Source: an uncultured Bacteroidota bacterium (GTDB taxonomy: Bacteria > Bacteroidota > Bacteroidia > Flavobacteriales_F > PHOS-HE28). From it: a stretch of DNA of 53,574 bases. Every line of letters starts with the position of its first letter. Positions within the stretch are counted from its first letter, which is position 1. Position numbers and translations under genes: made by a program. The stretch is from assembly GCA_902826215.1 (NCBI GenBank), contig CADEDY010000019.1, positions 1 to 53,574 on the forward strand, read 5' to 3'. Positions 35,515 through 45,353 of the stretch are shown here, piece by piece. Below the pieces are notes generated by a model. It made no database searches. It worked only from the letters and a program-made list of their open reading frames with translations, and had not been told where the DNA came from.

Positions 35515-36042
35515 ATGCCTGTCCTACCCATCCCCTCCCTCGCTGGCCTCACCACGGAACGCTTGATCTTTCGACATGCCACGTTGGACGATCGCTCGTG
35601 GTGGATGGAATACCACAACAGCGCGGAGGCCATTCGCTTCATGCCCTTCACCTTGAGAAGTGAGAAGGATTGCACCCAGTTCATCCAGTGGACCTTGGAC
35701 CGGATCCCTCATGATGGTTCCTGCTTGAATGCGGTTTCGGAGCGTACCACCGGCACACCCGTTGGGATGATCGGTCTACTCACCCAAGAGGTGAGCGGCG
35801 TGGTGGAACTGGAAGTGGCGTATCACCTTCTGCCAAGTGCTTGGGGCAAGGGCTTTGCTTCGGAGGCTGCCCAGGCCTGCAAGGCGTTTGCGCAGAAACA
35901 CGCGCTGGCCTCTTCGGTGGTTTCGCTCATCGACCCCGGGAACGAGAAGAGCGTGGCCGTCGCGGAACGCAATGGGATGCTGTTCGACAAGATGGGCGTC
36001 CATCGCGGAGACGAGGTGATGATCTATCGTGCCACTTTATAG
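35515..36042 (+). CDS. GNAT N-acetyltransferase (RimJ/RimL-type)
   Basis: 175 aa. Pattern of the RimJ/RimL-like GNAT group: LTTERLIFRHATLDD at the N-terminus, GTPVGMIGLLTQ, VELEVAYHLLPSAWGKGFASEAAQA with the acetyl-CoA loop (GKGFA), and SVAVAERNGMLF near the end. It transfers acetyl from acetyl-CoA to an amine, often a protein N-terminus or a small amine; the substrate cannot be told. It is divergent from PrsW and followed by a 260-bp stretch without a recognisable feature. Confidence 0.88.
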   Translation: MPVLPIPSLAGLTTERLIFRHATLDDRSWWMEYHNSAEAIRFMPFTLRSEKDCTQFIQWTLDRIPHDGSCLNAVSERTTGTPVGMIGLLTQEVSGVVELEVAYHLLPSAWGKGFASEAAQACKAFAQKHALASSVVSLIDPGNEKSVAVAERNGMLFDKMGVHRGDEVMIYRATL

Positions 36043-36302
36043 GCTGGCAACTGCCGACGGACCTTGGGATGTGCCGCCTTGCACTCTTCCGCGATCGGCC
36101 CCTTTCATGCCCGTCCCCAATGCGTTCCATATGGCTATCTGACCACCTCGGTCGAGTTCAATCTCCGTCGAAGGTTCGTTACCAATTCACACCCATGCCA
36201 TTCCTACCCATGGAGCGCCGCTCATGTATGGCCCCATTCAGGAGCAGCCATCACCGGTACCTTCGCACCTGACCCCATCCATTCGGTTTCAGGGGAGAAC
36301 GC

Positions 36303-36996
<694 letters not shown>

Positions 36997-37007
<11 letters not shown>

Positions 37008-38238
37008 CGAGCAGTGGCGAGAGGTGTTCGAGAACATCGCGAAGAACAAGCTTCGTGCGATCCTTACCGGGGTCAGCGTGTTCACGGGCATCTTCATGCT
37101 CATCATCCTCTTGGGTGCGGGACGTGGGTTGCGGAATGGATTCGAGGACGGCTTCAAGGGCAATGCGATCAATGCGATCCATATCTGGGGCGGTACCACC
37201 AGCATGCCGTACAAAGGGCTGCCGACCAACCGCGATGTCCAACTGAACAACGAGGACATGAAGGCCCTGCGGCTGGGCGTGGCCGAATTGGACAAGAGCT
37301 CTGGAAAGTTCCGACTGTGGCGTGGCCGAAGCTTGCTCAACTTCAAGGACAAATACGGCAACTACTCCATCCAAGGCATCGAGCCGGAGTATATTTTCTT
37401 GGAGGATCAAGAGATCATCGAAGGGCGTTTCATCAATCCACTCGATATGGAAGATGGTCGAAAGGTGATCGTGCTTGCCGATGATTCCAAAGAGAAACTC
37501 TTCGGTGAAGCCGAAGCGTTGCACAACTGGATCATGGTGAACGGCATTCCGTTCGAGGTGGTGGGTGTGTACAAGTTCAAAAGCGGCCGTGGGCAGAATG
37601 ACCGCAGCCAGGTGTTCATTCCCCTGACAACGGCCCAGCGCGTATTCGATGCGGACAATGACCTGAACCAGATCTCTTTCACCTTGCACACCACCTCGTT
37701 GGAAGGATCGTTCCGCGCTGCAGAACGAGCGCGCGCCATCCTTGCCAGTCGCCACCAGTTCGACCCGAAGGACCCGCGTGCAGTGTGGGTGGAGAACAGC
37801 TTGGAGAACTACGCCAATTTCACTGGGATCTTCGGCGCAATCAATGCCTTCATCTGGGTGATGGGCATCGGCACCATCATCGCTGGCATCATGGGCGTCA
37901 GCAACATCATGCTCATCGTGGTGAAGGATCGGACCAAGGAGATCGGCGTGCGCAAAGCACTCGGTGCCACGCCACGCAACGTCATCTCCCAAGTGATGAT
38001 CGAATCGCTGGTGGTGACCGCCTTTGCGGGATATGGCGGCCTGTTGCTCGGTATCGCGACACTGGAGAGCATAAGCACCTTTCTGCCCGGTGGTCCGATG
38101 TTCAAGGACCCCGAGGTGAGCATGAGCATCGCTGTGCAAGCGTTGGTGCTGCTGATCGTCACCGGTACACTTGCTGGCTTGATCCCAGCGCGCAAGGCCG
38201 CTCGCATCCGTCCTATTGAAGCATTGCGCGACGAATGA
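36997..38238 (+). CDS. MacB-like ABC permease 1
   Basis: 413 aa from the ATG at 36997 (MFDSEQWREVFENIAKNKLR); a TTG three codons earlier is less likely. It has the MacB/FtsX topology: one N-terminal membrane segment (TGVSVFTGIFMLIILLGAG), a ~220-residue periplasmic domain (MacB_PCD), and three C-terminal segments around residues 280-405 (IWVMGIGTIIAGIMGVSNIML, KEIGVRKALGATPRNVI, IPARKAARIRPIEALRDE). It pairs with the second permease, probably as a heterodimer, to push a substrate across the outer membrane with the adaptor. The product exported is unknown. Confidence 0.9.
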
Positions 38239-38266
38239 TGACCGTACAGGATACAGTTGGCAAGTG

Positions 38267-38310
38267 CAGGTGGCAAGACCCACTCACGCACGGTGTACAC
38301 CTGCCACCTG
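38267..38310. other. Intercistronic hairpin between the two permeases
   Basis: CAGGTGGCA (38267-38275) pairs with TGCCACCTG (38302-38310) in the 102-bp gap. Flanks extend it imperfectly: ttggcaagtg on the left partly complements ttcctgccatttgcaa on the right. There is no T run, so I read it as an mRNA-processing or stability element rather than a terminator. It explains why the in-frame upstream start at 38257 is not used. Confidence 0.45.
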
Positions 38311-38340
38311 TTCCTGCCATTTGCAACCCGATATCCTACC

Positions 38341-39591
38341 ATGTTCGATAGCGATCGGTGGGGCGAGATCTGGCAGACGCTGAGCCGTAACAAGCTGCGC
38401 AGCGCACTCACCGCCTTCGGCGTGGGTTGGGGCATCTTCATGCTCATCATCATGCTGGGTGCAGGCAACGGACTTTCCAACGGCGTGAACGGCGCGTTCA
38501 GCGGCTGGGCAAGCAACAGTTGCTTCATCTGGACACAGACCACGTCCATCCCCTACCAAGGATTCCCGCGCGGCCGGGATTTCGATTTCGACAACAGCGA
38601 TATCGAAGCGATCCGACGCAATGTTCCAGGTGTCGATGCACTCGCCCCACGTCTGCAGCTGGGTGGTTGGAATGGGGCCAACAACATCGTCTACAACGGC
38701 AAGACCGGCCCGTTCAATGTGAACGGTGACATGCCCGACATCATGCGGATCCAGGGAACCGGCATCACTGCCGGGCGATTCCTCAATGAGAAGGACCTGC
38801 GGGACAACCGCAAGGTCTGTGTGATCGGGCAGCGCGTAGTGGATGTACTGTACGCGGCGGATGAGGAACCGGTGGGCACCTTCATCAAGATCAATGGCGT
38901 GTTCTTCCGGGTCATTGGCACGCACAAGACCAAGGCCACGGCCGAGATGGACGAGAATCAGGATGCGACGATCTACATTCCCTTCACCACGTTCCAGCAC
39001 GCCTTCAACGCCATGAACCAAGTGCACTGGTTCGCGATCACAGCGGACAAAGGCACCAAGGCGAGCGAGTTGGAGACGAACATCAAGAAGCTGATGGCCG
39101 AACGCCACAAGGTGCATCCGGATGATGAGCTCGCTTTCGGAAGCTTCAATGTGGAGGAGATGTTCGATATGACCAACAACCTCTTCCTTGCCATTACAGG
39201 CTTGGGCTGGTTCGTGGGGATCCTCACCCTCATCGCCGGTGTCGTGGGTGTGAGCAACATCATGCTCGTGATCGTGCGCGAACGCACGCAGGAGATCGGC
39301 ATCCGTCGCAGCTTAGGTGCCACGCCTGCCACCATCACGCTCCAGATCGTCCTCGAAGCCCTCACCCTCACCTTCCTTGCAGGCTATGTCGGCTTGATCT
39401 CCGGCGTGTTCCTCTTGGAGGCTGTGGGGGGTGCGATCGAATCTCCCTTCTTCGCGCACCCCGAAGTGGACATCACCGTTGCCCTTGTTTCCCTGGTCGT
39501 ACTTGTTGCCTGTGGTCTCTTCGCCGGTCTGGTCCCTGCCCGTCGGGCCTTGGCCATTCGCGCGGTGGAGGCGCTCCGGAGCGGTACTTGA
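38341..39591 (+). CDS. MacB-like ABC permease 2
   Basis: 416 aa from the ATG at 38341 (MFDSDRWGEIWQTLSRNKLR), matching the start of permease 1 residue for residue in several places, so the two arose by duplication. N-terminal segment (FGVGWGIFMLIIMLGAG), large periplasmic domain, then segments near residues 285, 335 and 380 (GLGWFVGILTLIAGVVGVSNIML, QEIGIRRSLGATPATI, LVPARRALAIRAVEALRSG). The periplasmic domains differ far more than the membrane parts, suggesting that substrate or partner contact is split between them. Confidence 0.9.
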   Translation: MFDSDRWGEIWQTLSRNKLRSALTAFGVGWGIFMLIIMLGAGNGLSNGVNGAFSGWASNSCFIWTQTTSIPYQGFPRGRDFDFDNSDIEAIRRNVPGVDALAPRLQLGGWNGANNIVYNGKTGPFNVNGDMPDIMRIQGTGITAGRFLNEKDLRDNRKVCVIGQRVVDVLYAADEEPVGTFIKINGVFFRVIGTHKTKATAEMDENQDATIYIPFTTFQHAFNAMNQVHWFAITADKGTKASELETNIKKLMAERHKVHPDDELAFGSFNVEEMFDMTNNLFLAITGLGWFVGILTLIAGVVGVSNIMLVIVRERTQEIGIRRSLGATPATITLQIVLEALTLTFLAGYVGLISGVFLLEAVGGAIESPFFAHPEVDITVALVSLVVLVACGLFAGLVPARRALAIRAVEALRSGT

Positions 39592-39612
39592 TGATCTGAT
39601 ACAACCACCACC

Positions 39613-40722
39613 ATGAAACGTTTCCGTCGCATTCTCTTCATCACCATCGGTGCATTGCTCTTCGTCTGGACCCTTTGGTTCCTCTATCAAAAGAGCGTGG
39701 ACAAGCCCGTCGAATTCAAACTGGAGAAACCCCGTGTTCAACAATTGGTGAAGAAGACCGTGGCCAATGGCAGTATCGTTCCCCGCAAGGAGATCCTGAT
39801 CAAACCCGTGGTCAGCGGTATCATTCGTGAGTTGTATATCGAAGCCGGCCAGCTCGTGAAGAAGGGTGATCAACTCGCCAAGATCCAGATCGTGCCTGAC
39901 ATGCTTTCGTTGAGCCAAGGAGAGCAGCGCGTCCGTAGCGCCGAGATCAACGTGCAGAACGCGCAGATGACCTTTGATCGCAACAAGCCCCTCGCCGACA
40001 AAGGCGTGATCAGCGCCAGCGAAATGCAGGGATACGACATCGGACTGCGCAGTGCGAAGCAGGAGTTGGATGCGGCCAAGGAGGCGCTGCAAGTGGTGCG
40101 CGACGGAATCAGCCGGACCAGTGCAGGCAATACCGTTGTACGTAGCACCATCGACGGCATGGTGCTGGATGTTCCTGTGAAGGAAGGGAACAGCGTGATC
40201 GAACGGAACAACTTCAACGAAGGCACCACGATCGCTTCCATCGCTGATATGACGGACCTGATCTTCCAAGGGAAGGTGGACGAAAGCGAAGTGGGCAAAG
40301 TGAGACTCGGTATGCCCGTTGTACTCACCGTGGGTGCGGTGTCCGATGCGAAATGGGATGCCGAACTGGAGTATATCGCACCCAAAGGTGTAGAGGACCA
40401 GGGTGCCATCCAGTTCGAGATCCGCGCTGCCGTGGCGTTGAAGGAAGGTCAAACCCTACGTTCCGGGTACAGTGCCAATGCCGACATCGTGCTCGAGCAA
40501 AAGGACAGTGCCATGGTCGTACCGGAAGGCATCGTCACCTTCAACACCAAAGGCGATAGCGCCTTCGTGGACGTGCAGGACGGCGAGGGCTGGAAGAAGA
40601 CCTACATCAAGACCGGCCTGAGCGATGGCCTCGATATCGAAGTACTCGATGGCATTTCAATGACCACCGTGCTGAAGGGCTTGAAGAAAATGGAAGAGGA
40701 AGAAGTGAAGCCTGGCGAGTGA
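39613..40722 (+). CDS. Periplasmic adaptor (HlyD/MacA-like)
   Basis: 369 aa. Membrane anchor at residues ~6-26 (ILFITIGALLFVWTLWFLY), lipoyl-like half (GIIRELYIEAGQLVKKGDQLAKI), helical hairpin (~90-165: GEQRVRSAEINVQNAQMTF), second half-lipoyl strand (VRSTIDGMVLDVPVKEGNSV), beta-barrel (FQGKVDESEVGKVRLGM), and a membrane-proximal domain ending in acidic repeats (KKMEEEEVKPGE). It links the ABC permeases to an outer-membrane channel. It starts 21 nt after permease 2. Its stop lies 41 nt before the next gene. Confidence 0.92.
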   Translation: MKRFRRILFITIGALLFVWTLWFLYQKSVDKPVEFKLEKPRVQQLVKKTVANGSIVPRKEILIKPVVSGIIRELYIEAGQLVKKGDQLAKIQIVPDMLSLSQGEQRVRSAEINVQNAQMTFDRNKPLADKGVISASEMQGYDIGLRSAKQELDAAKEALQVVRDGISRTSAGNTVVRSTIDGMVLDVPVKEGNSVIERNNFNEGTTIASIADMTDLIFQGKVDESEVGKVRLGMPVVLTVGAVSDAKWDAELEYIAPKGVEDQGAIQFEIRAAVALKEGQTLRSGYSANADIVLEQKDSAMVVPEGIVTFNTKGDSAFVDVQDGEGWKKTYIKTGLSDGLDIEVLDGISMTTVLKGLKKMEEEEVKPGE

Positions 40723-40763
40723 GCAGGCCTAGATTCCTCCTGAACGGCGATCTTCGTACCACC

Positions 40764-42272
40764 ATGATCCGCCGAACATCCCTCCTGCTTATTGTGGGGT
40801 TGCTGCTCCAAACCAGCAGCTCCGCACAGAAACAACCCGATCTCAAGAAACTCGATGCCTACATCGCTGATGCGGTAACGAAGTTCGATCAACCCGGACT
40901 CGCCGTTGGCATCGTGAAGGACGGAAAGCTGGTCTACGGCAAAGGTTTCGGGAAGCTCGATCTCGCAAAGCCGGACCCCGTTACGCCGAATAGCATCTTC
41001 TTCATCGCCAGCATGAGCAAGGCATTCACGGCGTGTGCCATCGGCTTGTTGGTGGATGAGGGCAAACTCGATTGGAACGACCCGGTGCGCAAGCACATGC
41101 CCTGGTTCAAGACACCGGATCCGTATGTCACGGAACACATGATGGTGAAGGATCTTCTTTGCCACCGAAGCGGCTGGATCACCTTTGATGGCGACCTGCT
41201 GTGGTATGGAACGGATCTCTCGCAACGTGAGATACTCGACCGTCATTCCAAGGAACCCTTCACCTACGAGTTCCGCGATGAGTTCGGGTACAGTAACCTC
41301 ATGTTCATCGCCGCAGCCCAATTGATCGAGAAGGTGAGCGGGAAGACCTGGGATGAATTCGTGCGCGAGCGCATCCTGCAGCCCCTTGCGATGACCCGCA
41401 CCACCGTGGAGACCGCAGACCTCGCTCAACTGACCGACGTGGCCCTTCCCCATGTGCGCAAAGGACAGGAACCAACTGCACCGCAGATGAGCATGCCGTA
41501 CCAAGCCCTGCAAGGTGCCGATGGTGCATGCGGGATCAATAGCTGCATAAACGACCTCGCCAAGTGGGATGCGATGTGGGCGAATGAAGGCAAAGTGGGT
41601 GACAAGGCCTTCCTCTCCGAGGCAACATTCAACACCATCACCTCACCGCACCTCGCCATGGGTGGTGATGAAAGTGCCGGCCTCGGCTGGTTCCTTGAAC
41701 AGAACCACGGCAACAAGGTGATCACGCACAGCGGCGGCATGCCGGGCTTCATTCTCAACCATGCCGTGGTACCCGAGAAAGACCTTGCCGTGATCTGCCT
41801 CGGAAACGGGGAGAGCTACAGCGTATTCGCCATCACCAACAAGATCATGGACCTCTACCTCGGCGATGGGAAGGCTGATCCGGTGTCAGACCTGCTGCCC
41901 CGGCTTGCCAAACGCACGGCGCGCGAGAACGCCCGCCGGACGGCACGTGCCGATGCCCGCGTGAAGGACACGCAACCTTCAGCCGGGCTGGAACAGATCG
42001 CTGGGACCTATGTGGACAAGGTGTATGGCGAAGCCTCGATCATGGATGTGTATGGTCAACCCATGTTGTCCTTATCCTCTGCTCGCGAATTGCTCAGTGG
42101 GAATTTGGAGCATTGGCACTACGACACCTGGAAGTGGAACCACGCCGACCCCTTCCTGGAACCGGGTTACATCACGTTCAACTTCGATGCGGACCACATG
42201 GTGATCGGCTTCAAGATCGACCTCCACAGCCCGGACTTCCACTTCTACAAACTGGACTTCAAGAAGCAATGA
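40764..42272 (+). CDS. Serine beta-lactamase-like hydrolase, exported
   Basis: 502 aa from the ATG at 40764 (MIRRTSLLLIVGLLLQ, signal peptide to about AQ22). Residues ~30-390 are the penicillin-binding/class C-like domain: S83-MS-K86, Y176-S-N178 and H322-S-G-G325 stand for the SxxK, YxN and KTG triads. Residues ~400-502 are a DUF3471-like beta domain (IAGTYVDKVYGEASIMD, LEHWHYDTWKW). Members hydrolyse D-amino-acid peptides, esters or beta-lactams; a true resistance enzyme is unlikely because of the HSGG instead of KTG. It follows the efflux operon by 41 nt and could be co-transcribed. Confidence 0.9.
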   Translation: MIRRTSLLLIVGLLLQTSSSAQKQPDLKKLDAYIADAVTKFDQPGLAVGIVKDGKLVYGKGFGKLDLAKPDPVTPNSIFFIASMSKAFTACAIGLLVDEGKLDWNDPVRKHMPWFKTPDPYVTEHMMVKDLLCHRSGWITFDGDLLWYGTDLSQREILDRHSKEPFTYEFRDEFGYSNLMFIAAAQLIEKVSGKTWDEFVRERILQPLAMTRTTVETADLAQLTDVALPHVRKGQEPTAPQMSMPYQALQGADGACGINSCINDLAKWDAMWANEGKVGDKAFLSEATFNTITSPHLAMGGDESAGLGWFLEQNHGNKVITHSGGMPGFILNHAVVPEKDLAVICLGNGESYSVFAITNKIMDLYLGDGKADPVSDLLPRLAKRTARENARRTARADARVKDTQPSAGLEQIAGTYVDKVYGEASIMDVYGQPMLSLSSARELLSGNLEHWHYDTWKWNHADPFLEPGYITFNFDADHMVIGFKIDLHSPDFHFYKLDFKKQ

Positions 42273-42297
42273 TCGGATTCGGCCAAAGCGGCCTTCC

Positions 42298-42305
42298 CAT
42301 CTTTG
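42298..42305 (+). promoter_or_regulatory. Candidate -7 element of 42310 gene
   Basis: CATCTTTG, then accg and the ATG at 42310; spacing 4 nt. Same octamer as at 35503 and 18814. Confidence 0.4.
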
Positions 42306-42309
42306 ACCG

Positions 42310-43680
42310 ATGTCGGAGCGCACCCGCAACCTTGTCTTCATCCTCTTGGTGCTCCTCTTGTCCAGCTGGCACTTGGATCAATCGAACAATGCAAACACCA
42401 TCAGCAGAGCCGCAACGGTCGCAGCCGTCGTAGAACAGGGCACTTTTCAGATCGATCGTTTCGAGCACCTCACGGGTGATAAGGCTTTGGTGAACGGGCA
42501 CTACTATTCCGAGAAGGCACCGCTACCTGCACTGATCGTAGTCCCATTCCATTGGATCCTGCACAACACGGGGCTGATCGCGACCAGTGCTCCAGATCAT
42601 ATCAACTTGGATCTGCTTCGACTTGGTGGGCTGATATGCGGAAGTGTGCCATTCGCCCTGATCGCCCTGTTGTGTTGGCGCCGCCTTCGGCAAGGTGAGA
42701 CCCACGTCGAACCAACATTGTTGGTGTTGCTCACCTTCTTCGGATCATTCCTGTTCGTATACAGCGGAAGTTTCTATGGTCACCTGCCAGGCGCGTTGTT
42801 CTTGCTGCTTGCGTTCATTGCACTCAGAGAGGAGCACTACTTGGCGACCGGTGCGTGGGCGGGATGTGCTGTACTCTGTGAATACACCATGGTGATCTTC
42901 CCGCTTTGCTGGGTCATCGGTTCGTCCTGGAACTCGATCCGCGAAAGGTCCGGTCATTGGCGACCTGTTCTCCGGATCATCTTTGGTGGCCTCCCCTTTG
43001 CGCTGGGCCTGCTCCTGTATGACCAGCTTCTTTTCGGAAGTGCTTTTGATCTGGGCTACGACCATGTCGTGGGATACCGTCCAGAGAATGGTAGCGTATC
43101 CAGCGCTGTGCAATGGGAGGCGCTTTGGGGCCTTTCCTTCAGCCCATACCGCGGCCTTTTTCCGCACATGCCCCTCCTTCTCCTGGCGGTCGTCGCTGCG
43201 CTTATCGGCGCTGGCCGCGCGCATTTCAGGCACACAGCACACATTTTGATCCCCGTAGTGGTGACCTTCCTCTTCATTTCTAGTGTTGGCATGTGGTGGG
43301 GCGGTTGGGCATTCGGGCCTCGGCACCTGACCGGTGTTGCGGTGCTCCTGGCCTACACGACGCTTCCGTACCTCGCCGGACAGCGCTGGTCGCGTGTTGC
43401 AGTGCTCATCGTTGGACCGATCGGAATCTCGTACGTGTTCGCGGCGAAATTCACGCTGTGGTACGCCTTGCCATCAGGAATAGCGGAACCGTTGCGAACG
43501 TTGATCATACCGGCCATCGAACGAGGGAATTGGACCCGCATGCAATGGCCCGTACTGCTTGGCCTTGCTCCTGGACCTTCTTCATTGTTCTTCGTCATCA
43601 TCTTTGCGACCATCCTGTTCGTACTCGCTCGCTGGGATGCAAGAAGCTCATCTTCCGATGCACCTGTTCCATTGCCCTGA
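42310..43680 (+). CDS. Polytopic membrane protein, glycosyltransferase-like
   Basis: 456 aa with about 11 membrane segments. The first luminal loop carries SNNANTISRAATVAAVVEQG followed by FQID and NGHYYSEKAP. The S-x-x-A-R and acidic/Tyr features are seen in undecaprenyl/dolichyl-phosphate sugar transferases of the GT-C/GT39-like class. Later segments include FFGSFLFVYSGSFYGHLPGAL and SVGMWWGGWAFGPRHLTGVA. The exact family is uncertain; it could glycosylate lipids or proteins at the periplasmic face. It overlaps rsmE by 23 nt, so the two are co-transcribed. Confidence 0.7.
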   Translation: MSERTRNLVFILLVLLLSSWHLDQSNNANTISRAATVAAVVEQGTFQIDRFEHLTGDKALVNGHYYSEKAPLPALIVVPFHWILHNTGLIATSAPDHINLDLLRLGGLICGSVPFALIALLCWRRLRQGETHVEPTLLVLLTFFGSFLFVYSGSFYGHLPGALFLLLAFIALREEHYLATGAWAGCAVLCEYTMVIFPLCWVIGSSWNSIRERSGHWRPVLRIIFGGLPFALGLLLYDQLLFGSAFDLGYDHVVGYRPENGSVSSAVQWEALWGLSFSPYRGLFPHMPLLLLAVVAALIGAGRAHFRHTAHILIPVVVTFLFISSVGMWWGGWAFGPRHLTGVAVLLAYTTLPYLAGQRWSRVAVLIVGPIGISYVFAAKFTLWYALPSGIAEPLRTLIIPAIERGNWTRMQWPVLLGLAPGPSSLFFVIIFATILFVLARWDARSSSSDAPVPLP

Positions 43681-44359
43681 TCTCGCTTCAGACCCGGTCG
43701 AACTTCCCGAGGAGGAAGCACACCACGCATGCTCCGTCCTGCGTTTGGGAAGTGGTGATCAAGTTGGTCTGCTCGATGGCAAGGGCACACTTGCTATTGC
43801 AGAATTGCAGACCGTGAGCAAACGAGGTTGTACAGCGCGTATCATCGAACGAACAGTGCACCCACCGGAACGAACAGCCCGTATTCACCTTGCGGTCGCG
43901 CCAACAAAGCAGATGGACCGCTTCGAGTGGTTCGTGGAAAAGGCCGTGGAGATCGGCGTGGATCGGATCACTCCGCTGCTTACCGAACGCACCGAGCGCG
44001 CCAAGCTGCGTATCGATCGACTGCAACGGGTTGCTATTTCAGCGATGAAGCAGAGCCAACGCTTTTGGCTTCCTCATCTCGATGACTTCACCCCATTGAA
44101 GAACTTGCTCGCCGAAGCGTTACCCAAGCAGCGCTACTTCGGGTGGTGCGAAGGAGAGCACGCTCAATCCATGCAGTCCTATTCGTCAACGCAAGATGCA
44201 TTGGTCCTGATCGGACCCGAAGGTGATTTCACGGTTGGCGAAGCAGAGATCTTGCTCAGCGCGGACTTCGCCGCGATCGCACTCGGAGCTGCCCGTTTAC
44301 GGACGGAAACCGCAGCTCTCGCGGCATGCATGTGGATGAGCCTTGCCCAACAGCGGTAA
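43658..44359 (+). CDS. rsmE: 16S rRNA (uracil1498-N3)-methyltransferase
   Basis: 233 aa from the ATG at 43658 (MHLFHCPDLASDP), which lies inside the end of the preceding gene; the longer frame from 43559 would be antisensical extension. It has an N-terminal PUA-like domain (HHACSVLRLGSGDQVGLLDGKG) and a SPOUT methyltransferase domain with AVAPTKQMDRFEWFVEKAVEIGV, LIGPEGDFTVGE and LGAARLRTETAA, which form the trefoil-knot SAM site. It methylates U1498 of 16S rRNA in the assembled 30S subunit. Confidence 0.95.
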   Translation: MHLFHCPDLASDPVELPEEEAHHACSVLRLGSGDQVGLLDGKGTLAIAELQTVSKRGCTARIIERTVHPPERTARIHLAVAPTKQMDRFEWFVEKAVEIGVDRITPLLTERTERAKLRIDRLQRVAISAMKQSQRFWLPHLDDFTPLKNLLAEALPKQRYFGWCEGEHAQSMQSYSSTQDALVLIGPEGDFTVGEAEILLSADFAAIALGAARLRTETAALAACMWMSLAQQR

Positions 44360-44364
44360 CTTCG
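44357..44364 (+). promoter_or_regulatory. Candidate -7 element of DUF4159 gene
   Basis: TAACTTCG (one mismatch to TAnnTTTG) overlaps the rsmE stop codon and ends 4 nt before the ATG at 44369. Confidence 0.4.
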
Positions 44365-44368
44365 CACC

Positions 44369-45031
44369 ATGCGCAGTCTGCTGACCTTTTTCACCTTCGG
44401 TGTTCTTACCCTCCACGCGTATGCCCAAGGCAGCTTCCAATTGGCCGTGTTGAAGTACAATGGCGGCGGCGATTGGTATGGCAACCCTACCAGCGTGCCC
44501 AACTTGGTGAAGTTCTGCAATGCCCAGCTCGGCATGGCGATCAACCCCGAGGTGCCGGTGGTGGAGGTCGTTGACCCGGAACTCTTCAGCTATCCGTTCG
44601 TGCACATGACCGGCCATGGCAACGTGGTATTCTCACAACAAGAAGCAGAGAACCTGCGCACCTACTTGATCGGCGGTGGCTTCCTCCACATCAGCGACAA
44701 TTACGGCATGGATCCCTTCATCCGGCCCATGATGAAACGGGTGTTTCCCGAACTCGAGTTCCTGGAACTGCCTTTCGCTCACGGGATCTATCACCAGAAG
44801 TACGATTTCGCGCAAGGACTGCCGAAAGTGCATGAGCACGACAACAAGCCTGCACGCGGCTATGGTCTCTTCTGGGAAGGGCGACTGGTCTGCTTCTACG
44901 ATGTGGAGTGCGACCTCGGTGACGGCTGGGAAGACCCCGGTGTACACGGCGACAGCGAGGCCAACCGCACCAAGGCCCTTCAAATGGGGGCTAACATCGT
45001 GCGCTTCGCCTTCAGCGGGGCCGAGAACTAG
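44369..45031 (+). CDS. DUF4159 domain exported protein
   Basis: 220 aa. Signal peptide 1-20 (LLTFFTFGVLTLHAYAQ). The rest is one DUF4159 domain: LAVLKYNGGGDWYGNPTSV, LFSYPFVHMTGHGNVVFS, LRTYLIGGGFLHISDNYG, IRPMMKRVFPELEF, and GRLVCFYDVECDLGDGW. The domain resembles glutamine-amidotransferase-like (GATase/ThuA-like) folds, with HMTGHG and a later SDNYGMD region, but function is unknown. In many genomes DUF4159 proteins sit near MoxR/BatA-type genes; none are present here. A 184-bp gap follows. Confidence 0.87.
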   Translation: MRSLLTFFTFGVLTLHAYAQGSFQLAVLKYNGGGDWYGNPTSVPNLVKFCNAQLGMAINPEVPVVEVVDPELFSYPFVHMTGHGNVVFSQQEAENLRTYLIGGGFLHISDNYGMDPFIRPMMKRVFPELEFLELPFAHGIYHQKYDFAQGLPKVHEHDNKPARGYGLFWEGRLVCFYDVECDLGDGWEDPGVHGDSEANRTKALQMGANIVRFAFSGAEN

Positions 45032-45215
45032 GCAAAATGCTGGTTTTCATGCGGTCGCGGGGATTGCACGTTGCTCCTTGGGCAAACCGTTTCTCGTAGG
45101 CGAAAGCCCATTTCCGCCTTGTTCTCATCCGTTCCCGGCTCGATCGAAGTTCTTCTTTCCCTTGCTGGGCAACCATTTCAGCGCGATGGCGTCTTGTAAT
45201 TGAAAGTCACTTACC

Positions 45216-45317
45216 ATGAACTCCCTCCTTCGTCGAACCCCTTCCTTCGCACTGGCCTTCTGCTTGTTCGTGCTGGTCATCATCTTCGCGGTGGTGGCGG
45301 TGAAGAACCCGATGTGA
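45216..45317 (+). CDS. Small single-pass membrane protein
   Basis: 33 aa. Basic N-terminus with two Arg (NSLLRRTPSF), then one hydrophobic segment (ALAFCLFVLVIIFAVVAV), then KNPM. It lies in the gap between the DUF4159 and DUF1801 genes, on the plus strand, and is too short to be called by most gene finders. The layout (positive-inside, 18-residue membrane helix) is that of many small regulatory membrane proteins, but a chance ORF cannot be excluded. Confidence 0.4.
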   Translation: MNSLLRRTPSFALAFCLFVLVIIFAVVAVKNPM

Positions 45318-45353
45318 CCATGCCCCACGCCGCGCTAGCGGTGGACAAGTGAT

